A DNA stretch of 64,000 nt from Odobenus rosmarus divergens. Its lineage: Eukaryota; Chordata; Mammalia; Carnivora; Odobenidae. Positions within the stretch are counted from its first letter, which is position 1. The number at the start of each line of letters is the position of its first letter. The translations under genes and the position numbers were made by a program. The notes below the pieces were generated by a model. It had not been told where the DNA came from and did no database searches. It saw only the letters and a program-made list of their open reading frames with translations. Positions 22,939 through 32,860 of the stretch are shown here, one piece after another. Where the stretch lies: positions 1,136,675-1,200,674 of the forward strand of contig NW_004450398.1 in assembly GCF_000321225.1 (NCBI RefSeq), read 5' to 3'.

Positions 22939-23056
22939 GGGAGCACCTGGGTGGCTCAGTCCGTTAAGTGTTTGCTTTAGGCTTGGGTCGTGGTCCCTGG
23001 GTCAATCCTGCTCAGTTGGGAGTCTGCTTCTCCCTCTCCCTCTGCCCTTCCCCCCA

Positions 23057-23087
<31 letters not shown>

Positions 23088-23136
23088 GCTCTCTTTCTCA
23101 AATAAATACATAAAATCTTAAAAAAGAAAAAAAAAC
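22939..23136 (+). mobile_element. CAN-SINE, classic, with long (CT)n tract
   Basis: gggagcacctgggtggctcag-type head. Central ATGATCCCAGG block partly deleted. CT repeat of about 26 bp (23062-23087), tail aaataaatacataaaatc. Confidence 0.92.
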
Positions 23137-24959
23137 CACCATCAACTCTCAGCACCAATTCCTAAAAGCAAGAGCGTAGGAACACAATGACATCATTTCA
23201 GAAAAGGGTCAGCCTTTCAACTGGGCACCATCAGCCTCACAGACAAACTTGGCTTTGGTGACCCTATTTTCTCAGTTCACCCTGCAGATAACTGCACAAA
23301 TAGCCTGGGGAAAGGAAGGAAGATGGGGGCGGGGGGAGCTGGCTGATCTCACTTCCCTCTGCTAGTGAGGGAAGGACTTGGAGGCTGTGGGGCTTAAAAC
23401 ACATAGCTACTCAAGGGGTGCAGGGGAGGTTCCCCCGAGTACTCGTGGACCCACCCCCCTTTCTGAAGCCCTCTTTTATCTACTCCTACTTGTGTGTGTG
23501 TTGGGGGGGGTGTTGCAGATTCAAGGGGGGCTTTCCCGCCAGGGGGCTCTCAGTGTGGGGTATTTGGAAATGAGATGCTTTTTGCTCCAGTGGTCGAAAA
23601 CACCCGGCTCACAGCAGCCCGGGCCCTCTCTCCTTACTCAGCCGACACCCAGGGCTCCTTTGTGACCACAGCGCAGCCGGGCCAGCCGTGGCGCTGGTAT
23701 TAGCTGGTGGCCTGTGTGTGCCCCTGACACCCGAAGCCCCCATTTCACGCACCGTGACTTGCTCCTCTCCCCACCCTGCCTCCTCTCCCCTGAGACCCAC
23801 CTCCCAACTGCTTTTGATGTTTTCCTTAAGGCAACATATTTCAGGATCAGATTTGAGCCCGTTTTCCCTGGCAACTCAGGGACACGAGAGAGAGAGATCA
23901 TTCGGAGTGATGACGAAAATGTTCTGGAACCAGATAGGACCTAGATGGCGCAATGTTATGAATAGAGTAAATGCCACTGCTAGTAAATTATGTCATGTGT
24001 ACCTTAGCAAAATAAAAAAAGATAAATAAATGAACAGACTGTCCCCTGGGTTCTCCTCGGGGCAAAGTCCTAAAGGAGGTCGGATATGGTTCATCCCTCA
24101 TTTCATAGAGGAGCATCCTGAGGTCCCCCATGGGGAAGGCGAGGGCTCGAGAACACACCGCATATTAGGCCGAGGATGGGGCAGGACTCCACTTGTCGAA
24201 CTTCACCCCCTACCATGAACTTTTGGTCCTGATGAGGGAGCGGCGTAGGCCTTGCCTCCTTTCATAGGAACGGACTCTTGTCAATGGACCTGGTCTCCCT
24301 CAGGGCACAAGCAGGCACCAGACATGTTTCTTTTGGCTGTGCTGTGTCTAATAGTCTCAAATTAATTGCCAGCATTTAAAATCAGGCAAGTTCTCATAAA
24401 AAACCCAGATTTCCAGCATCTTTTAAGGAGCAGATGCTCTGGCAGCCTTGAACCCACATTCCCATACGGTGGTGATGGGCGGTGGTGATGGGCGCTGATA
24501 GGGGTGTGTTCTCTCCAGTTCTCCACACTCCCCACCCACAACTCCCCATTGGCTCCCATTTATCCCCATGCCTCTGTTGTTTTTCTAATGCTCCCCCTGC
24601 TTTATTCATTTCCATTGTCTGCTTCCTAAGGGTCGGCACCCCTGCTTTGGCCCTGGGCTGGAGAACAGAGGGTCTCTGCACATTTTTGCTGGGTGGTATT
24701 GCAGCGACAGGGCAGGGTACTCACCCCTGGGGCTGTGTGTCTCAGCCTTTTCTGCCCTACCTTCACTGTGGCCTCGAGATGCAGTGGGCTAGTTTTGGCT
24801 ACAGAATCTGCTTCTCTGCGGTGCTTTGCCTTTAAGCACTTTCCCCATTTTACAGATGGGGAAGCTACAGGAGAAAGAAACAGAGATGTATCCAAAGAAG
24901 AAACTTGCTTGAAGCCTAGCATTGTGTCCGAGTGGATGCAGGCATAGAGGGGCGTCTCC
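23137..24959. other. Mostly single-copy region, relatively GC-rich
   Basis: About 1.8 kb with G-rich runs at 23325-23340 and 23503-23530. Frames up to 145 codons (24626-25063, reverse) overlap one another on both strands and show no known domain. Possible MIR traces at 24085-24225 and 24830-24900. Confidence 0.5.
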
Positions 24960-25298
24960 ACGCAAAGGAATAGATTCAGCCATGAAAAGGAACAAAGTTC
25001 TGATACATGCCACAACATGGACAGACCTTGAAAACATTTTGCTAAGTGGAAGAAACCCTTCAAAAAAGGGCACGTTGTGTATGACTAATGCGAGGTGCCT
25101 AGAAGAGGCAAATTCAGAGAAGGTAGAATAGAGGTCATGAGGGACTTGGGGGGCAGGGGATGGGGAGTTGGTGTTGCATGAGCACAGAGCTTCTGTTCAG
25201 GGTGATGAAAAATTTTGGAAATGATGATAATCATTGCATAATACTGTAAATGTGATTAATGCCACTGAAATGTTCACTTAAAAAAGGATTTAAATAAG
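24960..25298 (+). mobile_element. L1 3' end (old)
   Basis: 'gattcagccatgaaaaggaa', 'tgatacatgccacaacatgg', 'ttttgctaagtggaagaaac' and 'ccactgaaatgttcacttaa' are typical. Confidence 0.85.
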
Positions 25299-25506
25299 GG
25301 CGCCTGGGTGACTCAGTCGGTTGAGTGACTGACTCTTGGTTTTGACTCAGGTCATGATCTCGAGGTCCTGAGATCAAGCCCTGTGTCGAACCCCGTGTCA
25401 GGCTCTGCACTCAGCACAGAGTCTGCTTGTCCCTCTCTCTCTGCTCCTCCCCTCCCCACCCCCACTCTCTCTCTCCCAAATAAATAAAATCTAAGAAGAA
25501 AAAGGG
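25299..25506 (+). mobile_element. CAN-SINE, classic, with internal duplication
   Basis: gggcgcctgggtgactcag. The 'ccctgtgtcgaaccccgtg' stretch is a short central duplication. Tail aaataaaatctaag. Confidence 0.92.
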
Positions 25507-25669
25507 GTAAAAATGGCACATTTTAGATGCTTTAGCACAATGAAAGAAATAATAAAAAAATGTTATTATCAACAGGAACTTGCACAAGATACCTCTGCCC
25601 CTCTCTCCCCCGGTAGTGCTGCTAAACATAGAGAAAGGGGATCAAAATATTTTAAAAGTTTCATTGTCG

Positions 25670-25847
25670 GGGCGCCTGGGTGGTTAAGCATCCACTTTCG
25701 GCTCAGGTCATGATCCCAGGGTCCTGGGATCAAGCCCCGCACTAGGCTCCCTGCTCAGCGGGAAGCCTACTTCCCCCTCTCCCCCTCCCCCTCCTTGTGT
25801 TCCCTCTCTTGCTGTCTGTCAAATAAATAAAATCTTTAAAAAAGAAA
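25670..25847 (+). mobile_element. CAN-SINE, type B, 14-bp gap in head
   Basis: ggggcgcctgggtggttaag: the ctcagtcg part is deleted. 'gggaagcctacttccccctc', tail aaataaaatctttaaa. Confidence 0.92.
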
Positions 25848-26312
25848 TTCTATTGTCATTGAAGACACCAGGGACAGGGTGAGTGACCCTTCCCTTCTAA
25901 CTCTCAATACGTGGTAACTTGCACTTGGTCCCCACACATCGGCTTACCTGCGGCTCCTCTCCTTTGACCTCCTCATCATATTCATGCTGCTCAGTGGAGT
26001 TGTACTGTGTCATCCTGCAGGGTGATGATCCAATCCATGTGTGTTCTGTAAGCATCACAGTATCACATGAGCAGAGATCATGCCCGGTTTTTGGTTCAAC
26101 ATTATATCCCCTGCACGTACCCCGGGGCCTGGCACATAGTAGGCTTTTAACCAATATCTCATGAATGCAAGACTAGAAGTTCAAAAGACAGGCGTCTGCC
26201 AGATCAAAGTGTCACCTGTGGAAGATCCATGGTCAGCCTCCACCATGTTGCCCAGATGGTACTTCCTTGATGATTTATCCTGCTGGGGGGCCATTCTCCC
26301 TTTCTTGCTAGC
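25848..26312. other. Single-copy sequence with a repeat trace
   Basis: About 26100-26160 carries the 'ggggcctggcacatagtagg' motif of MIR/L2. Otherwise featureless. Confidence 0.45.
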
Positions 26313-26478
26313 CCTTTTTTTTTTTTTAAGATTTTATTTATTTGAGAGAGAGAGAGCACAAGAGTGGGGAGGGTCCCTCGCTGAGCAGGGAGCCCAAGGC
26401 GGGGCTCGATCCCAGGACCCCGGGATCATGACCTGAGCCGAAGGCAGATGCTTAATGACAGAGCCACCCAGGCGCCCC
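26313..26478 (-). mobile_element. CAN-SINE, upstream member of a pair
   Basis: T-tail at 26316, head gacagagccacccaggcgcc. Its last 31 bp are part of the block copied to 29519. Confidence 0.93.
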
Positions 26479-26479
26479 T

Positions 26480-26676
26480 TAAACATTTTTTTATTTTAAA
26501 TTTTTATTTATTTATTTTTGAGAAAGAGAGAGAGCACACAAGCAGGGGGAGGGTCAGAGGAAGAAGCAGACTCCCTGCTGAGCAGGGAGCCCTATGCCGG
26601 ACTTGATCCCAGGACCCTGAGATCATGACCTGAGCCGAAGGCAGACGCTTAACTGGCTGAGCCACCGAGGCGCCCC
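26480..26676 (-). mobile_element. CAN-SINE, downstream member of a pair
   Basis: Starts taaacatttttttatttta, ends gagccaccgaggcgcccc. Most of it (to 26660) is reproduced without visible change at 29551-29731. Confidence 0.93.
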
Positions 26677-26689
26677 AACTCGGTGATTT

Positions 26690-27420
26690 TTTTAAAAATT
26701 TATTTGGTTGTGCAACCATCACCACAATACAGTTTTAGAATACTTTCATCACCCCAGTAAGATCCCTCATGCCCATTTATTGTCATCTCCATTCCCACTC
26801 CAAGCCCCAAGCAACTACTAATCCACTTTCCATCTCAAAGGATTTGCCTTTTCTGAACATTTCATAGGGATGAGATCGAATAATTCATGGTCTTTTGTGA
26901 CTAGCTTCTTTTCTTAGCATGTTTTCGAGCTTCACCCATGTTGTAGCATGTATCAGTAATTTATTCCTTTTTATTACTCAACATTGTTTGTTTAACCACT
27001 CATCGGTTCCTGGATATTTGTGTTGTTTCTACGTTTGGCTATTACGAATAATGCTGCTATGAACATTACTGTACAAGGCTTTATATGGACATATGTCTTC
27101 ATTTCTGGGTTGTAAATACCTAGGAAGTTAGTTGATGGATCATATGGTAAGTTTCTGTTTACATGTTTAATAAACTGCCAAACTGTTTTTCCAAAGTGGC
27201 TGTGCCATTTTACATTCCTACCAGAAATGTTTGAGGGTTTCTGTTTTCCACATCCTTACCATTTGTTATTCTGTTTTGTTTTGTTTTTTATTATAGCCAT
27301 CTGGGTGGATATGAAGTGGTATCTCATTGTGGTTTTAATTTGCATCTATGTAATGATGAATGTTGTTTGGCATCTCTTCATGAAACATTTCCTCACTCTT
27401 AAGAGCAAGTCATGAAGAAA
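26690..27420 (-). mobile_element. L1 3' end (old), reverse strand
   Basis: 'ccccaagcaactactaatcc', 'ttcacccatgttgtagcatg', 'aataatgctgctatgaacat', 'aactgtttttccaaagtggc' and 'gaagtggtatctcattgtgg' are the antisense L1 3' series. 26761-26824 is a source block for the patchwork at 29826. Confidence 0.88.
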
Positions 27421-27743
27421 TAGTAGCCTCACTCCTTCTAAACAGATGTGAGGTCTGGGACCTTTTCACCATCCTAGGATGAGTGATCCAGAGGAGGGAA
27501 GAACTCAGAAAGCTGCACCAATGACAGTACCCAAAGTCCATCCAATCTTCAGTCTTCTTCAGTCACAGGAGCCAATAAATCCTTTGTATGGTTGAAGCCA
27601 GCTTGAGTTGGATTTTCTGTTACTTGTACTTTGTTGAGTATAATGGAGAGAGGCAAATTTCCTTATCAATTCTGGTGCACAGACTGAGCGTTTGGAATGA
27701 ACATGGCATGCTTGCTCAAGTGAAGACTAAGAACTCAGTTCAA
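27421..27743 (+). mobile_element. Possible old LTR end
   Basis: 'gagccaataaatcctttgta' and 'cagcttgagttggattttct' resemble the 3' ends of old mammalian LTRs. Family not identified; could be unique sequence. Confidence 0.3.
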
Positions 27744-27947
27744 GGAACACAAGGGTGGTTCAGTCAGTTAATCATCTGACTTGGACTCAGGTCATGGTCT
27801 CAGGGTCCTGGGATCAAGCCCCGATTCAGGCTCCCTGCTCAGCTAGAACTCTGCTTGTCCCTCTGCCCTTCCCCCTGCTTGTGCATGCCCTCTCTCTCCC
27901 AAATAAATAAATAAATAAATAAATAAAATCTTAAAAAAAAAAAGAAG
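27744..27947 (+). mobile_element. CAN-SINE, classic
   Basis: ggaacacaagggtggttcag to (AAAT)n. Target duplication gaactcagttcaa / gaactcaattcaa. Confidence 0.93.
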
Positions 27948-27960
27948 GAACTCAATTCAA

Positions 27961-29097
27961 GTAGAACAAAGGAGTTGATGGAGGGAGATACCTGGTTTCA
28001 ACACAGACATCCAAGAACAAGAATGGGGGAAGGTAGAGAGAGGAGAAGGAGCTAAAAGTGGCCAGAGGACACCACACTGAAAAACAGCACAGAATATTAT
28101 TTTAGCCCAAACTAAGAAATGTGTAATGGTTCCTTTGTGAGAAAGAACAAGAAATTAGCATCAGAATGAATACTATTGTATAAGATACACAATCCGTTAC
28201 GTGCCTTTCTCTTCAAGTTATTAACATTACGGAGTCTTCATGAGTTCAGTCATTCTTCACTTCCCCTTGTCTCATCTCAATAAAGCCCCAATAGCACAGA
28301 TGTTGGATAGATATTGGATAAATAATATCCAATAGTTGGAGAGATAGAATACGATGGGGAAAATTATGTGGCTTTAACAGCAACATAAGAGTTTCTTCCG
28401 AGGTGGGAATTGTCTTTGTCAATCAGGATGACTCAATAAGTGCTTGAGTTGGATAGTGAGCCTCCTCTTCTTCCCCAGGCCTTTAGGGTCCTACAGTATC
28501 CAGGCTTCAGAAAAGGGGCAGCCACCCAGACAAGGAGAAAGAGAAGCAGCTGGTCTCCCAGGGGGAATCCTAGAAGGAGAAGATGAGGAGCAGAGATAGG
28601 GAGGAGAGGAAATGAGAAACCAGTGGGACAGTGGAAAGCTATGCACTATCTCCTAAAATCTCCACTTGACCTGTTGTTGTAGAAACTAAAGAAGCTGAAT
28701 TCACACTGGACTTGGTGTGGTGTGCGAAAGAGATAGCACACAAACTGGAACCCAAGTGGCAAGGGTGGCCAGGAAAACATAAATCTCCCAGGAAGAAGCA
28801 GAAGTCAAGGGCAGGACTTTGGATTTCTGCGAGTTCTGGGGCATAGGATGGAAGGTATCTCTAAGACAGTTTCATGTTTTGCCTTTTGTGGCGGGACGGT
28901 CTCCAGCTGGTATCTGAGTTACACACACCTATCTGAACTAGATGAACTCTTGTTCAACCATTACAGTCAATGGCTTGGGAAATAGATGAATTTGTACAGA
29001 TAGACACGAGAAAAAGAGTGCTAAAATAAACTGAGTATAAGGGAACTGAAGAGTCACCAAGATCTCCATTGCCCCAAAATTCCAGGTCCACGTGTTT
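27961..29097. other. Single-copy region; source of a copied block
   Basis: No gene recognised over 1.1 kb. 28160-28253 is reproduced without visible change at 29732-29825. Confidence 0.5.
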
Positions 29098-29518
29098 TTA
29101 AGTTTTTATTTAAATTCCAGTTAGTTAGGCGCCTGGGTGGCTCAGTCTGCCTTAAGCGTCTGCCTTCAGTTCAGGTCATGATCTCAGGGTCCTGGGATCG
29201 AGCCCCGCATCGGGCTCCCTGCTCTGCGGGAAGCCTGCTTCTCCTTCTCCCACTCCCCCTGCTTGTGTTCCTTCTCTAGCTTTGTCTCTGTCTGTCAAAT
29301 AAATAAATAAAATCTTTAAAATAAAATAAAATAAAATAAATTCCAGTTAGTTAACATAGAGTGTAATGTTAGTTTCAGGCGCACAACATAGTGATTCAAC
29401 ATTTTCGTACAACACCCAGTGCTCATCACAATAAGCGCACTCCTTAATCCCCATCACCCGTTTCACCCATCCCGCCACCCCCTCCCCTCTGGTAACCATC
29501 AGTGTGTTCTCTATAGTT
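29098..29518 (-). mobile_element. L1 3' untranslated end, reverse strand, broken
   Basis: 'ttagttaacatagagtgtaa', 'caacacccagtgctcatcac', 'tccttaatccccatcacccg' and 'ggtaaccatcagtgtgttct' follow the carnivoran L1 3' end in antisense. It stops at 'ctatagtta', where the patchwork begins. Holds one SINE. Confidence 0.88.
29128..29337 (+). mobile_element. CAN-SINE, type B
   Basis: ggcgcctgggtggctcagtc, tail ending in (AAAAT)n. Target duplication aaattccagttagtta at 29112-29127 and 29338-29353. Confidence 0.96.
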
Positions 29519-29889
29519 ATGCTTAATGACAGAGCCACCCAGGCGCCCCTTAAACATTTTTTTATTTTAAATTTTTATTTATTTATTTTTGAGAAAGAGA
29601 GAGAGCACACAAGCAGGGGGAGGGTCAGAGGAAGAAGCAGACTCCCTGCTGAGCAGGGAGCCCTATGCCGGACTTGATCCCAGGACCCTGAGATCATGAC
29701 CTGAGCCGAAGGCAGACGCTTAACTGGCTGAATCAGAATGAATACTATTGTATAAGATACACAATCCGTTACGTGCCTTTCTCTTCAAGTTATTAACATT
29801 ACGGAGTCTTCATGAGTTCAGTCATGATCCCTCATGCCCATTTATTGTCATCTCCATTCCCACTCCAAGCCCCAAGCAACTACTAATCC
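29519..29889. repeat. Three-part patchwork of copied local sequence
   Basis: 29519-29731 equals 26448-26660 (parts of two SINEs), 29732-29825 equals 28160-28253 (single-copy), and 29826-29889 equals 26761-26824 (L1). All are in the same orientation, and I saw no mismatch in 371 bp. The block has no gene content. Either a template-switch insertion or an assembly artefact. Confidence 0.9.
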
Positions 29890-29906
29890 CATTTCTGGGA
29901 TTAGTA
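29881..29906. repeat. Perfect 10-bp inverted repeat at the patchwork end
   Basis: tactaatccc, loop atttct, gggattagta. The left arm is the end of the last copied block plus one base. Confidence 0.9.
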
Positions 29907-30277
29907 CTTAGCTTCATAAGTGGATTCTACCAAACTTTTTTTTTTAAGATTTTATTTATTTGACAGAGAGAGAGACACAGCGAGACAGGGAACACAAGCA
30001 GAAGGAGTGAGAAAGGGAGAAAGCAGGCTTCCTGTCAAGCAGGGAGCCCGATGCAGTGCTTGATCACAGGACCTCATGACCTGAGCCAAAGGCAGACACT
30101 TAATGACTCAGGTGCCCCCCGCACCAAACTTTCAAAAAACGATTTGAAACAGACAGAGAAAGAAAACTTCCCAGATAACATGAGACTGGTGTGATCTTGA
30201 TTCTAAAACCAGAGAAGATCAACACAAGAAAATTAAAGGCCCATTTCACTTATGAGTATAGATGCCAAAATCCTGCC
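29890..30277 (+). mobile_element. L1 ORF2 fragment, sense, with SINE
   Basis: 'agtggattctaccaaac' and, after the SINE, 'ttgattctaaaaccagagaa' and 'tatagatgccaaaatcctgc' are L1 ORF2 sequence in sense. Frames are broken. The orientation flips at about 30277. Confidence 0.8.
29940..30122 (-). mobile_element. CAN-SINE, type B-like, head damaged
   Basis: 'acacagcgagacagggaaca', 'gcaggcttcctgtcaagcag'. The head lacks part of gagccaccc (aatgactcaggtgcccc). Target duplication accaaacttt. Confidence 0.9.
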
Positions 30278-30730
30278 TAGTGTTGAACTATCCTTGCAGT
30301 CCAGGGATAAATCCCACTTGGTTATGGTATGTGTGCTGCTAAATGTGATTTGCTAGCATTTTATTGAGGATTTTTGCATCTTAATGTGCTGCCAAATGTG
30401 ATTTGCTAGTATTTTATTGAGGATTTTTGCATCTGTGATCATCAGGAATATTGGCCTACAGTTTTCTTTTCTTGCATTGTCTTTGGTTTTGGCATCAGGT
30501 GATGGTGGCCTCATAAAATGAGTTTGGAGGGTTTGGAGGTGTTCCCTTTTCTACTTTTGGAAGAGTTTAAGAAGGATTTGTATTAGCTATTGGAATGTTT
30601 GGTAGAATTCAGCCACAAAATCATCTGGTCCTGGGCTCTTCTTTGCTGAAAGTTTTTGATTACTGATCAATCTCCCTATTTGTTACTGATCTGGTCAGGC
30701 TTTCTATTTCTTCTTGATTCAGAAAATGTG
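30278..30730 (-). mobile_element. L1 ORF2 fragment, antisense
   Basis: 'cagggataaatcccacttgg', 'ttattgaggatttttgcatc', 'tcatcaggaatattggccta' and 'cagccacaaaatcatctggt' are antisense ORF2. It abuts the sense fragment head to head. Confidence 0.88.
30332..30434. repeat. 53-bp tandem duplication inside L1
   Basis: The unit starting tgtgctgctaaatgtgattt at 30332 recurs at 30385 as tgtgctgccaaatgtgattt. The two units differ at about two bases before the second is cut into normal L1 sequence. Confidence 0.92.
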
Positions 30731-30735
30731 GTATA

Positions 30736-30854
30736 GGAGTGCCTAGCTGGCTCAGTCAGCAGAGCATGCAAGTCTTGATCTCGGGGTTGTGTGTTCAAGC
30801 CCCATGATGTGTGTAGAGATGACTTAAAAATAAAATCTTTAAAAAAGAAAGAGC
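30736..30854 (+). mobile_element. Short old CAN-SINE
   Basis: ggagtgcctagctggctcag, 'tgtgttcaagccccatgatg', 'gagatgacttaaaaataaaa'. Target duplication atgtggtata. Confidence 0.88.
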
Positions 30855-31385
30855 ATGTGGTATATATCTATACAATGGAATACTATTCAGCCTTAAAAAA
30901 GGAAATCTTGCCATCTGCAATGACATGGATAAACCTGGATCAATTTATAATAAGTGAAATAAGCCAGCCATAGAAAGACAAATACTGCATGATCTCACTT
31001 ATTTGTGGAATCTAAAATGGTCACATTCATAGAAGCAGACAGTAGAGTGGTGGTTGGCAAGGGCTCAGGGGAGGGAGAAATGGGGAGATGCTGGTCAAGG
31101 AGTACGAGCTTTCAATTACACAACATGAATAAGTTCTGGAGATCTAACTGATGCACGACACTGATTACAGTTAACAATACTATACTAAATACTTGAAGTA
31201 TGCTAAGAGAGTAGATCTTAAGTGTCCTTACCCCCTCCACACACACACACAAGAAGATAGTAAATATATTAATTAGCTTAGTTGTGGTGATTATTTCATA
31301 ATGTGTACGAATATCAAGTCAAGTTGTACACCTTAAGTATATACAATTTCTAATTGTCAGTCATACCTCAATAAAGGTGGGGGCA
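30855..31385 (+). mobile_element. L1 3' end
   Basis: 'acaatggaatactattcagc', 'tgcatgatctcacttatttg', 'gtacaccttaagtatataca' and 'gtcatacctcaataaaggtg' are the L1 3' untranslated region. Confidence 0.88.
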
Positions 31386-31580
31386 GAAAAAGAGGAAAAG
31401 TTTACCTAGGAAATTAGCCAACTGGACCCAACAATGTATTAAGAAAATAGTATACTGTGGGCGCCTGGGTGGCTCAGATGGTTAAGCATCTGCCTTCGGC
31501 TCAGGTCATGATCCCAGGGTCCTGGGATCGAGTCCCGCATTGGGCTCCCTGCTCCTTGGGAGCCTGCTTCTCCCTCTGCT

Positions 31581-31614
<34 letters not shown>

Positions 31615-31850
31615 GAATAAATAAATAAAATCTTTAAAAAAAAAAAAGAAAGAAAATAGTATACTGTGATCAAGTAAGGTTTATCTCAGGAATGCAAGGA
31701 TAGCTCAAAATAAGAAAACCTACCCTTGTAATTCATCATATTATTAGGCTAAAGGGAGTAAATCCTGCGATTATCACACTTCACATAGAGGAAAGCATTT
31801 GATATCATTCAATCAAGAATGTTATACAGGGAAGTCGAATAACAAAGTAG
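31386..31850 (+). mobile_element. L1 ORF2 fragment (different element)
   Basis: 'aagtttacctaggaaattag' and, after the SINE, 'tatctcaggaatgcaaggat' and 'agaggaaagcatttgatatc' are ORF2. It follows an L1 3' end, so this is a second element or a rearranged piece. Confidence 0.75.
31460..31650 (+). mobile_element. CAN-SINE, CATGAATAAATA-tailed variant
   Basis: gggcgcctgggtggctcag. Ends 'tctctcatgaataaataaat' instead of tgtcaaataaat. Target duplication agaaaatagtatactgtg. Same variant at 41201. Confidence 0.96.
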
Positions 31851-31864
31851 TGCCCCTTCTGGAA

Positions 31865-32045
31865 TTATAAGGTGGCGCATTTTCATTCAATGCTTAGTGA
31901 GTTACTGACTACTATGTACAAAGCACTGTGCTAGATGTGCTGCTTACATGGTATCTTTAGCCCTTATTACCCCCATATGCAGTAGGTTCTATTATAATCC
32001 CCATTTTATGGACGCATACCCTATTGTGTGCTTCCCCACTGTGAG
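31865..32045 (-). mobile_element. MIR
   Basis: 'gtacaaagcactgtgctaga' and 'ttataatccccattttatgg' are reverse-strand MIR. Confidence 0.7.
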
Positions 32046-32619
32046 TCATGTGGTCCCAGAGCCAGTATCCCTACTCTCAGAAAAACAAGAGCCCCAGCTC
32101 TGCCATGGGCCACAGGCACAAAGAGTTTCCTGATCTTTGTTGGAGGCCCCCAGGAGGGCGTCCTTCCCATTCAGCATGCCAAGAGATATGGATCAGCAGA
32201 AACCAAGCCTGGAAGTCTGCAAAGAGGAAGAGTGACAGGCCTTGGCCGTCACCAGTGTCTTCCTCCCACGAGACTCTGGTTCCAGGCAGAACCCCAAGCT
32301 TATTATTTATAGCTCTCCGTTCCCCAGCTGGAGGGGGAGCTCTGTCTGTGTATTTAGTTGCTGGATCATTCGTCCAGAGACTGAAAAGCCGACTGAGCCT
32401 CGTGAACAGTCAGGAAGAACTGAAACTGGTGATCTCCACTGATCTAGAAGCCAGCGAAGCCCATGCATCTGTATGCCAGGAGAGACCCCAGCAAACCGGG
32501 TCCCACTCTTGGAGATGCTTATTCCTGGAGGTTCTGTTCTTTTCAGAGACACTCTATATCCTCCCAACACTTCACTCAGGACTCTCCTGTTCCCTGGCTT
32601 CTGGGCTATGGCAACCCAT
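32046..32619. other. Single-copy sequence with the longest open frame
   Basis: A 228-codon frame runs 32048-32734 on the plus strand. It overlaps a MIR at its end, and its low-complexity, serine- and leucine-rich product matches no family I know. Probably chance. Confidence 0.4.
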
Positions 32620-32860
32620 GGTGCAGGCCTGGGTTCAAATCCCAGCTCTGAAAGTTCCTAGTTGTGTGACCTCCAGAAAGGGACTGAACCCCTTTCTAAG
32701 CTTCACTTCCTCATCTACAAAATGGAATCTGTAAAAGTAGCTACCTCATGGGGTTGTGATGAGGAAGAAATAAGATAAAACATGCAAATGGCGTAGCACT
32801 GAGTCTCACCTACCAAGCACCCACCACATTGTTAATTCATGTCAGCAGTAGCGGTCGTGG
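32620..32860 (+). mobile_element. MIR, near full length
   Basis: 'gcctgggttcaaatcccagc', 'gttgtgtgacctccagaaag', 'cttcctcatctacaaaatgg' and 'ctacctcatggggttgtgat' are in order. Confidence 0.85.

Noticed and set aside
24626..25063. 145-codon reverse frame in a GC-rich part
   Set aside because: It overlaps an L1 3' end and frames on the opposite strand of similar length; no known domain or splice context.
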